Shown here one piece after another: positions 17,500 to 25,400 of a DNA stretch of 64,000 nt (its first letter is position 1; each line of letters begins with the position of its first letter). Source of the DNA: Hyalangium versicolor (GTDB lineage Bacteria > Myxococcota > Myxococcia > Myxococcales > Myxococcaceae); NCBI RefSeq assembly GCF_020103695.1, contig NZ_JAHXBF010000006.1, forward strand, positions 461,432 to 525,431. Direction: 5' to 3'. A model generated the notes under the pieces. The model did not search any database. It was not told the origin of the DNA and saw only the letters and a list, made by a program, of their open reading frames with translations. The translations under genes were made by a program, and so were the position numbers.

Positions 17500-19305
17500 T
17501 CAGAACCATCCTGGCTGCATGCGCGTATAGGAGTCCTCGCACGAGCGGCAGAGCTCCACGAGGTGGGGCACGCGAGGCACCTCGACGGCGAACCAATACT
17601 GAGCGGCGCACAGCTTGCCTTCGTAGAAGTCCCGGCCCTCGCCTCCCCGGCCGAGCCCCTCCCGGGCCGCCGCTGCCTGGGCCAGCCAGCGCCAGGCCAC
17701 GGCCATGATGGAGAACAGCTCCATGTAGTCCGCGCTGTGGCGCAGCATCTGCTCCACCTCGCCGGACATGCCCATGGCGCCGAGCGACAGCGTCAGCTCC
17801 GTCACCGCACTCAGGGTGCGCTCCATGCTCTCGCACCAGCCTGGGTCCACGCCGGCCTTGCGGGCGCGGGCCACCGTGGCGGCCACCTCTTCGGAGAAGA
17901 TGCGCAGCGCCTCGCCTCCGGCGGCCACCACCTTGCGGCCGAGCAGATCCAGCCCCTGGATGCCGGTCGTGCCCTCGTGGATGCTGTTGAGCTTCTGGTC
18001 GCGCAGCCACGCCTCGGGCAGGTACTCGCTCGAGTAGCCGTAGCCGCCGTGCACCTGGAGCGCCAGCGCGTTGGCCTCGTAGCCCTTCTCCGCGGGGAAC
18101 GTCTTGGCCACCGGAGTGAGCAGATCCAGCAGGAGCCCCGCGCGCCGCCGCGACTCCTCGTCCTGTGCGTGCGTGGCGAGGTCCGCTTGTTGCGAGGCGG
18201 TCAGCAGCAGCGACAGCCCGCCCTCGACGATGGCCTTCTGGCGCAGCAGCATCCGGCGCACGTCCGCGTGCTCGATGATGGGAGTCTGCGGCTGGGTGAC
18301 GTCCTTGGCCGAGGAGGCTCGGCCCTGGGGGCGGTTGCGCGCGTAGTCCAGCGCCTCGTGGTAGGCCACGGACGCGGTGGAGACGGCATTGAGGCCCACC
18401 ATGATGCGCGCCTCGTTCATCATCTGGAACATGCAGGCCAGGCCGCGGTTCTCGGCCCCCACGAGCCAGCCCCGGCAGTCTCCCGCCTCGCCATAGCTGA
18501 GCACGCAGCTGGGCAGGCCCTTCCAGCCGATCTTGTGGATGACGCCAGCCACCTGGACATCGTTGTCCACCAGCCGGCCGCCCTCGGGACGGCGCGTGGG
18601 GACGGCGAAGAGCGAGATGCCGCGCGTGCCGGGCAGGGCTCCGTCGATGCGGGCGAGCGTGAGGTGCACCACGTTCTCGGTGAAGTCCTGGTCCGCGCCG
18701 CTGATGAAGATCTTCGAGCCGGAGATGCGGTAGCTGCCATCCGGCATGGGCGTGGCGCGCGTCTTCACGTCCGCGAGGCTGCTGCCGGCCTGCGGCTCGG
18801 TGAGGGCCATGGTGCCGGTCCACTCGCCGCTGTAGAGGCGGGACATGAAGTGCTCGCGCAGCCAGGGCGTGCCGAACACCTCGAGCAGGTGCGCCGCGCC
18901 GATGGTGAGCCCCGCGTAGCCGTAGACGCTGAGGTTGCCCGCCATGAGGTACGACGAGGCCACCGAGGCGATCGTCATGGGCAGCTGCTGTCCGCCCACC
19001 TCGGGAGGCCGCGTGGCCGTGAGCAGTCCCAGCTCCACCATCTGGGGATAGAGCCGGCGCATGAGCGGGTGCACGTGGACGCGCCCATCGCGGAAGGAGG
19101 GCGGCTCGGCATCCAGCAGCCGGTAGGTGGGGAAGAGCACTTCGCGGGCGAAGCGGCGCACGTTGCCCAGCAGCAAGTCGAAGGTCTCCCGCGAGTGTTC
19201 GGAGAAGGCGGGCAGGGTGCAGAGGCTCGCGGCGTCGAGCACCTCGAAGAGCTGGAAGTCGACGTCACGATCGGACAGGAGCGGATTGGAGCTGGCGGAG
19301 GTCAC
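17500..19305 (-). CDS. Acyl-CoA dehydrogenase (long FadE/DmdC-type)
   Basis: 601 residues, longer than the classic 380-residue enzymes because of an extra C-terminal helical domain, as in the 3-methylmercaptopropionyl-CoA dehydrogenase (DmdC)-like branch. FAD/acyl-CoA signature TGTMALTEPQAGSSLADVKT and ISGSKIFISG are present. The catalytic glutamate is expected in LNSIHEGTTGIQGLDLLGRK, with VHGGYGYSSEYLPE before it. It oxidises an acyl-CoA at the alpha-beta bond and passes electrons to ETF. Chain-length preference cannot be read. The start at 19305 lies 45 bases from the DUF427 gene on the same strand. Confidence 0.93.
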   Translation of the reverse strand: MTSASSNPLLSDRDVDFQLFEVLDAASLCTLPAFSEHSRETFDLLLGNVRRFAREVLFPTYRLLDAEPPSFRDGRVHVHPLMRRLYPQMVELGLLTATRPPEVGGQQLPMTIASVASSYLMAGNLSVYGYAGLTIGAAHLLEVFGTPWLREHFMSRLYSGEWTGTMALTEPQAGSSLADVKTRATPMPDGSYRISGSKIFISGADQDFTENVVHLTLARIDGALPGTRGISLFAVPTRRPEGGRLVDNDVQVAGVIHKIGWKGLPSCVLSYGEAGDCRGWLVGAENRGLACMFQMMNEARIMVGLNAVSTASVAYHEALDYARNRPQGRASSAKDVTQPQTPIIEHADVRRMLLRQKAIVEGGLSLLLTASQQADLATHAQDEESRRRAGLLLDLLTPVAKTFPAEKGYEANALALQVHGGYGYSSEYLPEAWLRDQKLNSIHEGTTGIQGLDLLGRKVVAAGGEALRIFSEEVAATVARARKAGVDPGWCESMERTLSAVTELTLSLGAMGMSGEVEQMLRHSADYMELFSIMAVAWRWLAQAAAAREGLGRGGEGRDFYEGKLCAAQYWFAVEVPRVPHLVELCRSCEDSYTRMQPGWF

Positions 19306-19350
19306 GAGGGGTAACCTGATACGAAGAGGGGCCGGGCCGCCAGCCGGAAT

Positions 19351-19635
19351 TCATCGCTCCACGTGTACGCCCTTCCAGAAGGCCACATGGTTGCGGAGGT
19401 GCCAGGCCGCGTCCTTGGGCGCCGGGTAGCACCAGGCCGCGTCCTTGTTCACCTGCCCGTCCACCACCACGTCGTAGTAGCTGGCCACGCCCTTCCAGGC
19501 GCACGTGGTGTGCGTGGGGCTGGCTCGCAGGCACGCGTGCTGTACGGATTCGGGAGGGAAGTAGACGATGCCCTCCACCAGCTCGTACCGCTCACTCTCC
19601 GCGAGCACGGTCCCGTTCCACGTTGCTTTCGCCAT
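19351..19635 (-). CDS. DUF427 small domain protein
   Basis: 94 residues from the ATG at 19635, which has a GAGGGGGG site 4–11 bases upstream; the longer open frame is not supported. The sequence is a single DUF427 domain: MAKATWNGTVLAES, EGIVYFPPESV, THTTCAWKGVASYYDV, NKDAAWCYPAPKDAA. The domain is widespread and small; its biochemical role is not established. It sits directly upstream of the acyl-CoA dehydrogenase gene. Confidence 0.9.
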   Translation of the reverse strand: MAKATWNGTVLAESERYELVEGIVYFPPESVQHACLRASPTHTTCAWKGVASYYDVVVDGQVNKDAAWCYPAPKDAAWHLRNHVAFWKGVHVER

Positions 19636-19849
19636 GTGGCCCCCCTCGTCCATGTCATCTTCTCGGATCCCCGGTTCGGTGCCAGCTCGGTCTGCCCCTT
19701 CTGTCAACTCCTGCGGGGAGTCTCCCGACAGCCCGGCGGACGAGGGAGCACGGGCATGAGGCCGGACAGGCAGGCGGAGCATCCCCATCTTTTGGGAAGA
19801 CACAGGCCCTCGAGGGCCACGGTTTCGCACTCGCAAGGGAGGTCACGTC

Positions 19850-20050
19850 ATGCTCGTCGTGTGGTCCATCGTGTTGGGGGTTCTCTTCTTCGTGGGGCTG
19901 CTGGTGGTCACGATCCTCTTTGGCGCCGCGGCGAATGCGCACGAGAAGGAGGCGCAACTGCGCACCGAGCGGGAGCGGAGCGACGGGTTGACGGGGGACG
20001 TCACCTCCGACACGCCTCATCCGATCCACCAGCGTTACCTCGAAGCCTGA
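19850..20050 (+). CDS. Small single-span membrane protein
   Basis: 66 residues with a good GGGAGG site 7 bases before the ATG. One N-terminal transmembrane segment (VVWSIVLGVLFFVGLLVVTILFGAA) is followed by a short charged cytoplasmic tail (HEKEAQLRTERER). It is divergent from DUF427 across a 214-base region. No family recognised. Confidence 0.7.
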   Translation: MLVVWSIVLGVLFFVGLLVVTILFGAAANAHEKEAQLRTERERSDGLTGDVTSDTPHPIHQRYLEA

Positions 20051-20072
20051 GAGCCCGAGCGCGGGGCGTGGC

Positions 20073-20882
20073 TCAACCCTGCGGCGCGCTGTAGTAGCGC
20101 CGCAGCCAGCGGCTCAGGCCGTCCAGGCCTGGGAAGAGCACGCGCTCCGTCACGTTCGCCTGGTCCAGCTTGTCCCGCACCTCCCACTTGAGGGCGGCCG
20201 GGACGATGAGCCGGTGCACGCCGCGCTTCTGGCTCTCCAGGAAGGTGTCCAAGCGCAGCAGCGGGCCGTTCATCACCGAGAAGAGCGCGAACTGGTTCAC
20301 GATCCGGGCATCCAGCGAGGGAGGCTCGAAGAAGAGCACGAAGGGGTGCTTCGTCATCCGATCGAACGTGGACAGGTCCCCGGCCACCTCCGCGAGCATC
20401 TCCGCGGTGAAGACGTCCGCGCCTTCCTCGCGGAGCTCGGCCTGGAGCGGCTTGGGAAGCAACCGGTTGGTCTCACGGTAGTCCACGCACCACACCGCGC
20501 CGTCCACGTCGTACAGCTCCGGATCCTCCGTCAGGAAGTGGAGCGCGACATGGGGACTGAACGTCCAGTCCAGTAGCCGCGTGGGCAGCCCGTGATGCTG
20601 GGCCAGCGCCAGCCAGTCCCAGACTGACTCACAAGGTTGGGTGCCGTCGCGCGCGTACTTGCGGAAGGCGCGCAGCAGATCCCTCTCGTGAGGAACGAAG
20701 GAGCCCTGGTGGCGGTTGAGCGAGGTGGACAGATCATGCTGGGCGTCCGGCACACCCCGGAAGACGAAGCTCGGGCGGAAGCGGCGGATCTGCTCGTTCC
20801 ACGAGCCCGAGAAGAGCGCTTCCTGCAACTCGATCCAGCTGTCGACGCGGTGCTCTTTCACGGCCGTGGCACCAGTATTCAC
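20073..20882 (-). CDS. FRG-domain protein
   Basis: About 269 residues if started at the GTG at 20882 (GGAGG 13 bases upstream). An ATG at 20987 would add 35 residues of unlikely composition. The FRG domain, named for its Phe-Arg-Gly motif, is clear: FVFRGVPDAQHDLSTSLNRH, then LALAQHHGLPTRLLDWTFSPHVALHFL. The C-terminal part (PPSLDARIVNQFALFSVMNG ... IVPAALKWEVRDKL) is typical of the family. FRG proteins occur in phage-defence and toxin settings, but this gene has no such neighbours. The biochemical role is unknown. Confidence 0.88.
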   Translation of the reverse strand: MNTGATAVKEHRVDSWIELQEALFSGSWNEQIRRFRPSFVFRGVPDAQHDLSTSLNRHQGSFVPHERDLLRAFRKYARDGTQPCESVWDWLALAQHHGLPTRLLDWTFSPHVALHFLTEDPELYDVDGAVWCVDYRETNRLLPKPLQAELREEGADVFTAEMLAEVAGDLSTFDRMTKHPFVLFFEPPSLDARIVNQFALFSVMNGPLLRLDTFLESQKRGVHRLIVPAALKWEVRDKLDQANVTERVLFPGLDGLSRWLRRYYSAPQG

Positions 20883-21017
20883 TCCAGGCCCGCCTCCACC
20901 AGCGTGGAGGTTCCGGGATGCGTGCGCCAGCCCACAGAGGCAACGTTGGAGCGTGCACCACGCTACACCTACGGGGACGCCCGCCATCCCGGTCGCCCGC
21001 CCGTGCGGCGGACGGGC

Positions 21018-21254
21018 TTACGGCCGGCCGGAGTCGGCTGGCTGGTTGAAGGCATAGGAGTCCGCACCGGGGGCCTTGTCCTCCTGGAAGAGGGGGCACT
21101 TGGCGCAGGTGAAGCTCTCCCAGTCCTCGTGGACGGCGACATCCACGCACGCGCTGTAGTGGCGGCAGTGGACGTTGCGGTGCTCTTCGATGTGGAACTG
21201 TTCCGCCCGCCGGGGGAGGCGGAATGCGGTGGGTCGCGGCTGAGCGCAGGGCAT
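21018..21254 (-). CDS. Small Cys/His-rich hypothetical protein
   Basis: 78 residues. The central part has CRHYSACVDVAVHEDWESFTCAKC, shown here as spaced pairs Cys-x5-Cys and Cys-x2-Cys with nearby histidines, consistent with a small zinc-binding fold. The tail is short and polar. No signal peptide. It lies between the FRG gene and the DsbA-like gene, all on the minus strand, with about 130 bases on either side. I do not recognise the family. Confidence 0.62.
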   Translation of the reverse strand: MPCAQPRPTAFRLPRRAEQFHIEEHRNVHCRHYSACVDVAVHEDWESFTCAKCPLFQEDKAPGADSYAFNQPADSGRP

Positions 21255-21384
21255 GGTCGATGACTCGCGTTTCGGTTGGATCCCCCTCGTTGCACACGGA
21301 CCAACGGCTGGTGCGTCGCGTCATTCCCGAGGAGGTACGTCTCTCTCAACCGGCCAGCGCCGTCCGACCTTCCGGATGGGGCGG

Positions 21385-21996
21385 CTAGGTGCGGCGGCTG
21401 GCGCCAGCCCTGCGTGCGGCCTCGGCGAACACCTCGTACGGCTGGGCGCCCACCACGCGGAGGTTGCCCACGAAGACGGTGGGGATGCCGCTGATGCCCA
21501 GGGCCATGCCCTCGGCGCGCAGCGCATCCACTCGGGCCTGGTACTCGGGCGAGTCCATGGCGGCGACCGCTTGCTGGGCGGACAGGCCGGCCTCCTCCGC
21601 CAGCCTCCCGAGGATCTCCGGGTTCTCGATGTCCTCGCCCCGGCTCCAGTAGGCCCGCATGACGGCCTCACGGAACGGGTGCAGCCGGCCCTGGTCCCTT
21701 GCCCACTCGGCCAGCGCGATGGCTCGCCGGGTGTTGTTCATCAGGTTGCGCGGCTGGATGCCCGTAACGCCCTGCATCTGGGCCACCTGGAGCATCCGGG
21801 CAAACATCGCCTGGGAGCGGCCGGGGAAGAGCCGCTCCATGAGGATGCCTCCGGGCGGCGTCTCGGGACGCAGCTCGTAGCCTCGCCAGTCCAACTCCAC
21901 GTCGTACTCTGCTTGCAGCCTGACCAGGCTGCTCTGCTCCGCGATGAAGCAGAAGGGTCAGACGAAGTCCGAGTACAGGCGGATGGGTACAGCCAT
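21385..21996 (-). CDS. DsbA/FrnE-family oxidoreductase, probable selenoprotein (in-frame TGA at codon 13)
   Basis: 203 residues if TGA at 21958–21960 is read as selenocysteine (U). The ATG at 21996 has a perfect AAGGAGG site six bases upstream. Translation gives MAVPIRLYSDFV-U-PFCFIAEQ..., so the TGA takes the place of the first cysteine in the CPxC active site of FrnE/2-hydroxychromene-carboxylate-isomerase-like DsbA proteins (usual SDxVCPWC). The rest is a normal family member: VELDWRGYELRPETPPGG, RAIALAEWARDQG, and the cis-proline loop GISGIPTVFVG. A hairpin with a UGGUCA loop follows the TGA. Conventional calling would start at the GTG at 21900 and lose the active site. The alternative is a nonsense-mutated pseudogene, but the rest of the frame is intact and the change falls exactly at the redox cysteine. 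Confidence 0.85.
21909..21952 (-). promoter_or_regulatory. Candidate bacterial SECIS element
   Basis: In the mRNA, GCAGCC-UGGUCA-GGCUGC (21932–21915) forms a perfect 6-bp stem with a six-base loop containing GGUC, the loop bases important in the E. coli fdhF SECIS. The loop begins 31 bases after the TGA, within the range usual for bacterial elements. A lower helix, CUGCUU (21952–21947) with AAGCAG (21914–21909), can close it, with an asymmetric 14-base internal loop. The hairpin lies inside the coding sequence, as bacterial SECIS elements do. Confidence 0.7.
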
Positions 21997-22002
21997 GGGG
22001 GG

Positions 22003-22009
22003 CCTCCTT
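22003..22009 (-). promoter_or_regulatory. Ribosome binding site deciding the start of the selenoprotein candidate
   Basis: AAGGAGG, fully complementary to the 16S rRNA tail, six bases before the ATG at 21996. No comparable site precedes the GTG at 21900, so translation starts upstream of the TGA. Confidence 0.85.
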
Positions 22010-22128
22010 GGCGGCCCCTCCTCATACCTTTGTCACGCGCACGTTGCCAACCCTGCTCATCGAGCGGCCGGGCAGTTCGCACATTCCTTCACCCGGAGGG
22101 GACTTTCCCTGAAGATGCGCCCGTGTCC

Positions 22129-23928
22129 ATGCCTGCCCGATCGCCTTCGACATCTTCCTGCCGCCCGCTGGCGGTGCTGGCCCTGTGCGCCCTGTTCTTC
22201 GTGAGCGGCTGTACCGCCTTCAGCCGCGCCGTGAAGGAGGGAGACCAGTTCACCTCCGAGCACAAGTGGGCCGAGGCCGAGGCCGCCTACCTGCGCGCCC
22301 TCGCCGTGGATCCCGAGGCCTCCGAGGTGACGGTGAAGCTGCGCGCCATGCGCAAGAGCTGGAGCGAGGAGGTGTACGCGGAGGCCGAGCGCGTCCACGG
22401 CACGGGAGACCTGCCGGCGGCCCAGAAGCTGTTGGTCCGCGCGCTGGAGCTGGACGGGGAGAATGAGCCGGCGCGAGCGCTGCTGACGAAGACGTTGGAT
22501 GCGCGGGTGGAGGCGGCGCAGAAGGCGCTGAAGGAGGAACGCCTGCAGGACGCGCGAGCGGAGTTCGACGCGGTGCTGTCTGTCTCGCCGGACCACCCGG
22601 CGGCGCGCAAGGGGGTGGACGCGGTGCAGGTGGCGTGGGCGAAGCGCTGGTTCAAGACGGGGCAGCAGCTCGAGGAGGGCGGCAAGCTGGGCAACGCGCT
22701 GTTGGCGTACCTGCGCGCGGATCAGGAGCGGGTGGGGGCGACGGCGGCTCGGGAGCGGGCCGAGGCGGTGCGCCAGAAGCTGAGGGATGACGTGGCCTTC
22801 CTGGTGGTGGCCACGCCGGTGGAGGACAAGGCGGAGTCGCCGGATGTGGCGCAGCGGTTGGGGGCGGGGCGGCTGGCATCGATGCTGCCCAAGGAGGTGC
22901 CCATCCGGGTGGTGACGGAGGCGCCCGAGTCCAAGGTGGGAGTGAGGCTGGATCTGACGCTGGAGCGGGTGCTGCCGCTGAAGGTGGTGGAGCAGTCCCA
23001 GCGGAGCCAGCGGTACCTCGCGGGCAACCGCTCCGTGCCGAACCCAAGGCGCCGGCAGTACGAGGACAAGCTGCTCCAGTCCGAGCGGACGATGGAGGAG
23101 GTGGAGCGCAAGCAGGCGGTGGCGCTGCGTGACTACCTGCGGCGTCAGGCAGAGCTGAACACGGTGAGGCAGACGGCCGAGCGCTGCCGCGAGCGGGAGC
23201 GGCAGGCGTGTCTGAAGCTCATCCAGCAGTGTGGCGATGCAGCCAGCGAGCAGGAGAAGCCGGGCTCGGTGCCCGAGGAGTGCAACCCGTCGGCGTGCGC
23301 GACGCGGCAGTGCGGGCAGGAGGAGCAGTTGCTGGCGTCGAACGCGGCGGTGGTGCAGCAACTGGAGAAGGTGCTGGATGGGTCGCTGGAGCAGTCGGAG
23401 AACCAGCGGCGCGATGTGCAGCGGAACAGGGACCTGGTCTTCCGAGAGCCGATGACGGTGGAAGAGCCGATGTACTCGGACTTCGTGTTCGACGTGGAGC
23501 TGCACCGGCTGACGGTGAAGGCCACGGTGACGTCGGTGCTGAGGGATCTGCTGGCGACGCAGGCGGTGCCGGCGCCGGTGACGCAGGACTACGACGTGAT
23601 GCACGAGGACTACAGCCACAAGGGCTATGACCGGTACGGCGTGCTGGCGGACCCGGTGCAGCTGCGCAGCGAGTTGGAGCTGCGGGTGGACGTGGGAGAC
23701 AAGGCGATGGGGGATCTGGCGAGGCGGGTGATGGAGCGCTTCGACGCGTACCGGCAGAAGCGGGTGGAGGACGCGCGGCGCGGCATGGTGCGACCCGGGG
23801 CGGAGGACGTGGTGGAGACCTCGGTGCGGGTGCTGCTGCTCACGGCGGACAAGCCGCCCGCGGACATCCTGCTGCCGGTGGCGCAGGCGCGAGGCCTCCA
23901 GCGTCCGGAGTCCATCCTCGGCAAGTGA
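22129..23928 (+). CDS. Large lipoprotein with TPR-like N-terminal region
   Basis: 599 residues from the ATG at 22129 (a GTG two codons earlier is possible). Signal peptide with lipobox LFFVSGC. Residues about 30–190 form TPR-like helical repeats (KWAEAEAAYLRALAVDPEAS; GDLPAAQKLLVRALELDGEN; ERLQDARAEFDAVLSVSPDH). The middle is alternating beta/coiled-coil, with a short cysteine cluster (CRERERQACLKLIQQC ... CATRQC). The C-terminus is unassigned. Probably an outer-membrane-anchored scaffold protein; no known homologue recognised. It is divergent from the DsbA-like gene across 130 bases. Confidence 0.8.
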   Translation: MPARSPSTSSCRPLAVLALCALFFVSGCTAFSRAVKEGDQFTSEHKWAEAEAAYLRALAVDPEASEVTVKLRAMRKSWSEEVYAEAERVHGTGDLPAAQKLLVRALELDGENEPARALLTKTLDARVEAAQKALKEERLQDARAEFDAVLSVSPDHPAARKGVDAVQVAWAKRWFKTGQQLEEGGKLGNALLAYLRADQERVGATAARERAEAVRQKLRDDVAFLVVATPVEDKAESPDVAQRLGAGRLASMLPKEVPIRVVTEAPESKVGVRLDLTLERVLPLKVVEQSQRSQRYLAGNRSVPNPRRRQYEDKLLQSERTMEEVERKQAVALRDYLRRQAELNTVRQTAERCRERERQACLKLIQQCGDAASEQEKPGSVPEECNPSACATRQCGQEEQLLASNAAVVQQLEKVLDGSLEQSENQRRDVQRNRDLVFREPMTVEEPMYSDFVFDVELHRLTVKATVTSVLRDLLATQAVPAPVTQDYDVMHEDYSHKGYDRYGVLADPVQLRSELELRVDVGDKAMGDLARRVMERFDAYRQKRVEDARRGMVRPGAEDVVETSVRVLLLTADKPPADILLPVAQARGLQRPESILGK

Positions 23929-24277
23929 CCCCAGGGGTACGCTCCCGGTGATCGGCTGAGAAAAGACCCGGCGCGGGGCTCTGTTGCCCCTGCGAAAGAG
24001 TCCGTACACCCAGCGCAGTGCGCAATACAGCGCTCCCTTCGAAATGAAATGAGGGGAATGCAACGCATTGGCACGCGCTGACCCTACTTGTTGAGTCACA
24101 GACCTGCTAGGTTGGGCTTCCCGCGCAGGAGGGCTGCCGGATCGTCCCAGAAATCCAGTTTCCCTGAGCCCATGCCGCCCTGCCTCTCGACCCTCCAGGC
24201 AGCCGGGCGGCAGGCGCTGACAAATCTTCTCCCCCTTTCGTTACCCAACGTGCTAGGTAGGGCCGAGGAGGCCCAAC
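23929..24277. other. Intergenic region, 349 bases
   Basis: No convincing gene. It contains short hairpins (for example GCGCAGTGCGC) and, before the next gene, TTGAGT / TAGGTT-like boxes around 24090–24120 that could be a promoter. TTGGCACGCGCT near 24070 resembles half of a sigma-54 site, but the -12 element is absent. Confidence 0.4.
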
Positions 24278-25180
24278 GTGCCACACGATATTCTTCTTCC
24301 CGCGACCATGTTCGAACGCTGTGTCATCGCCCACGAGAGGAATCTGGAGATCGGGCGGCGCTACATCCAAGCGTTCGGGCTCAATCGAGGTGTGGATGCC
24401 ATCGTGGCGGACATGAATGAGGGCCGTCTGCCTTGGGAGAAGGCTCAGCAGGTGCTCAGTCACATGCACTACCTGGTCATCGAGTACATCACCCAGCGCG
24501 TGGGGCATACGCGCTTTGGCGCCCTGTACCGGGATCCCGAGTTCATGACCCTGCAGACGGACAGCCTGTCCGGTACCCTCCAGCGCCACGGCCCCTTCGC
24601 CCAGGAGCACTATTCGCGCGCCGTCGAGGGCTTTGCCTGGAACTCACTGCGCCTGTGGCACCTCGTGGCGCATGACAAGGGAGGGCGCCACATCTATGAG
24701 CCTACTCCCCAGGTTGCCGAGCTGATCCGGCGGTCGCCGCTCGAAAGCCCCTGGAGGACGCCTCGGTTGCCCGTGCAGTCCCTGCTGATGCTCGTGCCTC
24801 CCGAGGCGGAGCTCTCCCTCAAGGTGAAGGGCTTCCCCGCACGGAATGTCACCGAGATCTATGCCGTGGAGGCGCCCGCTCCCGGGCACCAGTGGGCCAT
24901 CTGGGTCCATGCCCCCATCGATGATCGCATCGCCGAGTCCGTGTACGTCGAGCTCCTGTTCTCCCCGGAGGGGACCCTCGAGGAGAGCCTGTCGCGAGCC
25001 CATGACATGTTCCAGGAGAGCTCTCCCGCTGTCGAAGGCTGGAGGGATTGCGTGCGCTGGTTCGCGGGAGCCGTCCGCTACCTGATTGAAGGGGGATCCC
25101 AGCGGGAGCTCGTGCTCGCCACGCAGGATGGAAGAGCCGAGAAGCGCGTTCTCATCGGATTGACCGACGAGCTGCACTGA
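24278..25180 (+). CDS. Conserved hypothetical cytoplasmic protein
   Basis: 300 residues. It starts with GTG, supported by GAGGAGG six bases upstream. The N-terminal third is helical with regular spacing (FERCVIAHERNLEIGRRYIQAF ... WEKAQQVLSHMHYLVIEYI). The C-terminal half has beta-rich segments (AELSLKVKGFPARNVTEIYAVE; WVHAPIDDRIAESVYVELLF). No signal peptide or membrane segment and no recognised domain. Standalone gene with its own upstream region. Confidence 0.72.
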   Translation: MPHDILLPATMFERCVIAHERNLEIGRRYIQAFGLNRGVDAIVADMNEGRLPWEKAQQVLSHMHYLVIEYITQRVGHTRFGALYRDPEFMTLQTDSLSGTLQRHGPFAQEHYSRAVEGFAWNSLRLWHLVAHDKGGRHIYEPTPQVAELIRRSPLESPWRTPRLPVQSLLMLVPPEAELSLKVKGFPARNVTEIYAVEAPAPGHQWAIWVHAPIDDRIAESVYVELLFSPEGTLEESLSRAHDMFQESSPAVEGWRDCVRWFAGAVRYLIEGGSQRELVLATQDGRAEKRVLIGLTDELH

Positions 25181-25290
25181 GCACCTCGGCCCCCCTCTGG
25201 GTTGTGGGGACAGCAGGCGGGCGGCCGGGGTGCGCAATCGCAAAAAGGTGGCGCCGTAGAGCCAGATGAAGGGGCTCGGAGGAGGCCATC

Positions 25291-25392
25291 ATGAACTTCA
25301 ATTACCTGATCCACGACAGCGACCTGAACTACCCTGCGATGTTCTTCGTCATTGCTGCCTACCTGGCGCTCATGGCGGCCTTCGTTCTCTAA
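25291..25392 (+). CDS. 33-residue membrane microprotein
   Basis: MNFNYLIHDSDLNYPAMFF begins the protein, and a single hydrophobic span (about residues 16–33) runs to the C-terminus, which ends directly in the membrane segment. A strong GGAGGAGG site lies 5–12 bases before the ATG. Stop TAA. It is convergent with the large VIT/VWA gene, 8 bases away. Too short for automatic callers. Function unknown. Confidence 0.55.
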   Translation: MNFNYLIHDSDLNYPAMFFVIAAYLALMAAFVL

Positions 25393-25400
25393 GGCGCCGC

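Noticed and set aside
24068..24085. TTGGCACGCGCTGACCC as a sigma-54 promoter
   Set aside because: The -24 part fits, but the -12 TTGC element is missing.
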